A DNA stretch of 6,758 nt from Gemmatimonadota bacterium (lineage in GTDB: Bacteria > Gemmatimonadota > Gemmatimonadetes > Gemmatimonadales > GWC2-71-9), in NCBI GenBank assembly GCA_003221075.1, contig QHUF01000267.1:1-6758 (forward strand). The letters run 5' to 3'. This document shows, piece after piece, positions 5,217-6,758 of the stretch (position 1 is the stretch's first letter; each line of letters begins with the position of its first letter). The position numbers and the translations under genes were made by a program. Under the pieces are notes generated by a model. That model saw nothing but the letters and a program-made list of their open reading frames with translations. It had not been told where the DNA came from and did no database searches.

Positions 5217-5938
5217 GCGGGCGCGCGCCGAAAGAGCCGCACAAACGCCGCCGGTGCGAGCCGCTCCGGTCGCACTGTGGGGTCGAAACCGAGTTCCTTC
5301 AGCTCTGCCTCATTCAGCCCCGGCACTGCGTTTTTTAGCTGCTTGCGCCGCTTACTGAAGCACGCGGTCACGAACGCGCGCAGCGACGCCACCTCGACGT
5401 CCAACACCAGCGGCTGGGCAAGCGGCGTCAGCCGTATCAGCGCACTGCGCACTTTTGGCGGCGGTCGGAACGCGCCCGGCGCCAGGGTGAAAAGCTTCTC
5501 CACACGTGCGACCACCTGCACGCCCACCGAGAGCGCCCCATAGATCTTTCCACCCGGCGGCGCTGCCATGCGATCCGCGACCTCGTCCTGCACGAGAAAG
5601 ACGATGCGCTCGGGAAGCGGCGGCGTCAGGGCCTTATCGATCAACGGTGATGTGATGTAATACGGAATGTTGCCGACGATCTTGCCGACGCGCGGCCATG
5701 CGATCTGCAGCGCGTCGCCTTCAATCACCTGCAGATTGGCGAGCTTGAGAGTCGCCGCAAGCCTTCCGTCCTTCTCGATCGCGATCACCTTCAACCCGCG
5801 GGCCAGCAACTCCTGCGTCAGGGTCCCGTGCCCCGGTCCAATTTCCAGCACTTGCTCTCCGGGGACAGGATCCAGCGCATCCACAATCCTCCCCAGAATC
5901 GCGGGATCGTTGAGAAAATGCTGGCCGAGTCGTCTCAG
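5204..5938 (-). CDS. rsmA: 16S rRNA (adenine(1518)-N6/adenine(1519)-N6)-dimethyltransferase
   Basis: RsmA/KsgA dimethylates two adjacent adenines in helix 45 of 16S rRNA late in 30S assembly. The 244-residue product starts RRLGQHFLND, the family's N-terminal motif, then has the SAM-binding motif LEIGPGHGTLT at 31-41, IAIEKD with E55, EGDAL with D75, the catalytic NIPYYITSP at 90-98, and the GAFRPPPKV segment at 156-163. It is slightly shorter than E. coli KsgA (273). No ATG, GTG or TTG lies in frame near the motif; the frame stays open far upstream only as a shadow of the phosphatase gene. A CTG at 5936-5938 overlaps the phosphatase TGA as CTGA and would start the protein one codon before RRLGQ, so I place the start there. 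Function is secure; the start codon is unusual. Confidence 0.94.
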   Translation of the reverse strand: MRRLGQHFLNDPAILGRIVDALDPVPGEQVLEIGPGHGTLTQELLARGLKVIAIEKDGRLAATLKLANLQVIEGDALQIAWPRVGKIVGNIPYYITSPLIDKALTPPLPERIVFLVQDEVADRMAAPPGGKIYGALSVGVQVVARVEKLFTLAPGAFRPPPKVRSALIRLTPLAQPLVLDVEVASLRAFVTACFSKRRKQLKNAVPGLNEAELKELGFDPTVRPERLAPAAFVRLFRRAPATHG

Positions 5939-6758
5939 ACTTTGAGCAACACGACGGTACGGTCGTCGTTGGCAGGCGCGCCACCGGTATACGCGGCGAT
6001 GTCGGTGAAGACGGCTTCGAGAATGTGCTGGGCGGGCCGGCTGCGGAGGTTGACGACGTGGCTCAGCACGCGCTGCTCGCCGAAGCGCTCGCCGTCTGGG
6101 CCGCTGCCCCGTGCATCGGCCAGCCCGTCGGTGAACAGACACAGAATCGCCTTGCCGCGCGCGAACGGCAGGCTGCGCTCTTCGCCACCCGCGCCCAGGC
6201 CGAGCGGCGGCCGCGTGGCTTCGAGCCGGGTGATCGCACCGGTGTCGGTGGACACCAGAAACGCGTGCGGGTGTCCGGCGTTCGCGTAGGTGAGCGTGCC
6301 CAGCGCCGGATCCACGACGGCGTAGCACAGCGTGAGAAACATCTCCGTCTCCTCGAGCTCCTCGGCGAGGGACATCTCGAGCCGCCGCAGCGCCTCGGAG
6401 GGTGATTCCGCGGTTTCGGCGTGGATACCGGAGGCGGCCATCGCCAGCGCCATGATGAGCGCCGCACCGAATCCGTGGCTCGAGACGTCGCCGATCATCA
6501 CCCCGACACGCTCGCCGTGCAGACTCAGCAGGTTGTAGAAGTCGCCGCCCACGGACTCAGCCGGCCGGCACCGCGCCGCCACGTCCGCCTTCGTCGCCAC
6601 GACCGCGGGGGACGGCAGCAGCTTGAGCTGCAGGTCGTGCGCGAGCTCCAGCTCGCGGCGCACGCGCTGCTGGCCGAGGTCGAGCTCGACCAGGCGCGCA
6701 TTCTCGATCGCCGCGCCGATCTGGTTCGCGATGGCGGCGACGAGCTTGCGGTCGCCGG
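5935..6758 (-). CDS. GAF-SpoIIE (PP2C-type) serine/threonine phosphatase, 5' end missing
   Basis: About 273 residues are visible and the N-terminus runs off the right edge. The first 35 or so (IANQIGAAIENARLVELD) are the end of a GAF sensor domain leading into a coiled linker (RRELELAHDLQLKLLP). The SpoIIE/PP2C catalytic domain follows, with ESVGGDFYNLL, GDVSSHGFGAAL, YANAGHPHAFL, LFTDGLADA and the terminal DDRTVVLL, giving the expected acidic metal-binding residues. Such proteins usually dephosphorylate anti-anti-sigma factors (SpoIIAA/RsbV type) in partner-switching stress signalling; the partner is not in this window. What the GAF domain senses is unknown. Its TGA stop overlaps the rsmA start, so the two are probably coexpressed. 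Confidence 0.93.
   Translation of the reverse strand, partial: GDRKLVAAIANQIGAAIENARLVELDLGQQRVRRELELAHDLQLKLLPSPAVVATKADVAARCRPAESVGGDFYNLLSLHGERVGVMIGDVSSHGFGAALIMALAMAASGIHAETAESPSEALRRLEMSLAEELEETEMFLTLCYAVVDPALGTLTYANAGHPHAFLVSTDTGAITRLEATRPPLGLGAGGEERSLPFARGKAILCLFTDGLADARGSGPDGERFGEQRVLSHVVNLRSRPAQHILEAVFTDIAAYTGGAPANDDRTVVLLKV

Noticed and set aside
5939..6328. N-terminal extension of RsmA to 374 residues
   Set aside because: The extra 130 residues are arginine-rich shadow sequence of the SpoIIE phosphatase frame, and RsmA proteins begin close to the RRxGQ motif.

Overview
The window is a compact, high-GC bacterial chromosomal segment. All ten genes lie on the minus strand, so transcription runs from the right edge to the left. 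No RNA gene, mobile element, CRISPR array or clear sign of transfer is visible. Gene content and the style of the proteins (GAF-SpoIIE phosphatase, Rex, a stand-alone arginine deiminase, an exonuclease with an N-terminal extension) suggest a Gemmatimonadota-like soil or sediment bacterium. That placement is an inference from memory and is not proven by anything in the window.

Layout in transcription order: (1) the 3' part of a GAF-SpoIIE PP2C-type phosphatase, open at the right edge; (2) rsmA/ksgA, 16S rRNA dimethyltransferase, overlapping the phosphatase stop through a CTGA junction; (3) an ArsR-family repressor with a cysteine-rich C-terminus, with a nested inverted repeat just upstream; (4) rex, with a consensus Rex operator overlapping its start codon; (5) arcA, arginine deiminase, 11 nt after rex; (6) a DnaQ/epsilon-type 3'-5' exonuclease; (7) a metallo-beta-lactamase-fold hydrolase joined to it by a GTGA overlap; (8-10) infC-rpmI-rplT (IF3, bL35, bL20) with 7 and 9 nt gaps.

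The only sizeable non-coding stretch is the roughly 160 nt leader of infC (1098-1257). It holds several hairpins and, 9 nt before the Shine-Dalgarno, a terminator-like hairpin with a six-U run. An upstream GCGGCCCC segment could pair with the 3' arm of that hairpin. This looks like a transcription attenuator controlling the IF3/L35/L20 operon, similar in logic to L20 autoregulation known elsewhere.

Functionally the window joins translation genes (IF3, L35, L20, RsmA) with sensors (SpoIIE phosphatase, ArsR, Rex) and one redox/energy-linked enzyme, arginine deiminase, probably cotranscribed with the NADH/NAD+ sensor Rex. A recurrent oddity is start-codon choice. infC and rsmA, and possibly the exonuclease, have no ATG/GTG/TTG positioned to give the expected N-terminus, and each has a well placed in-frame CTG.
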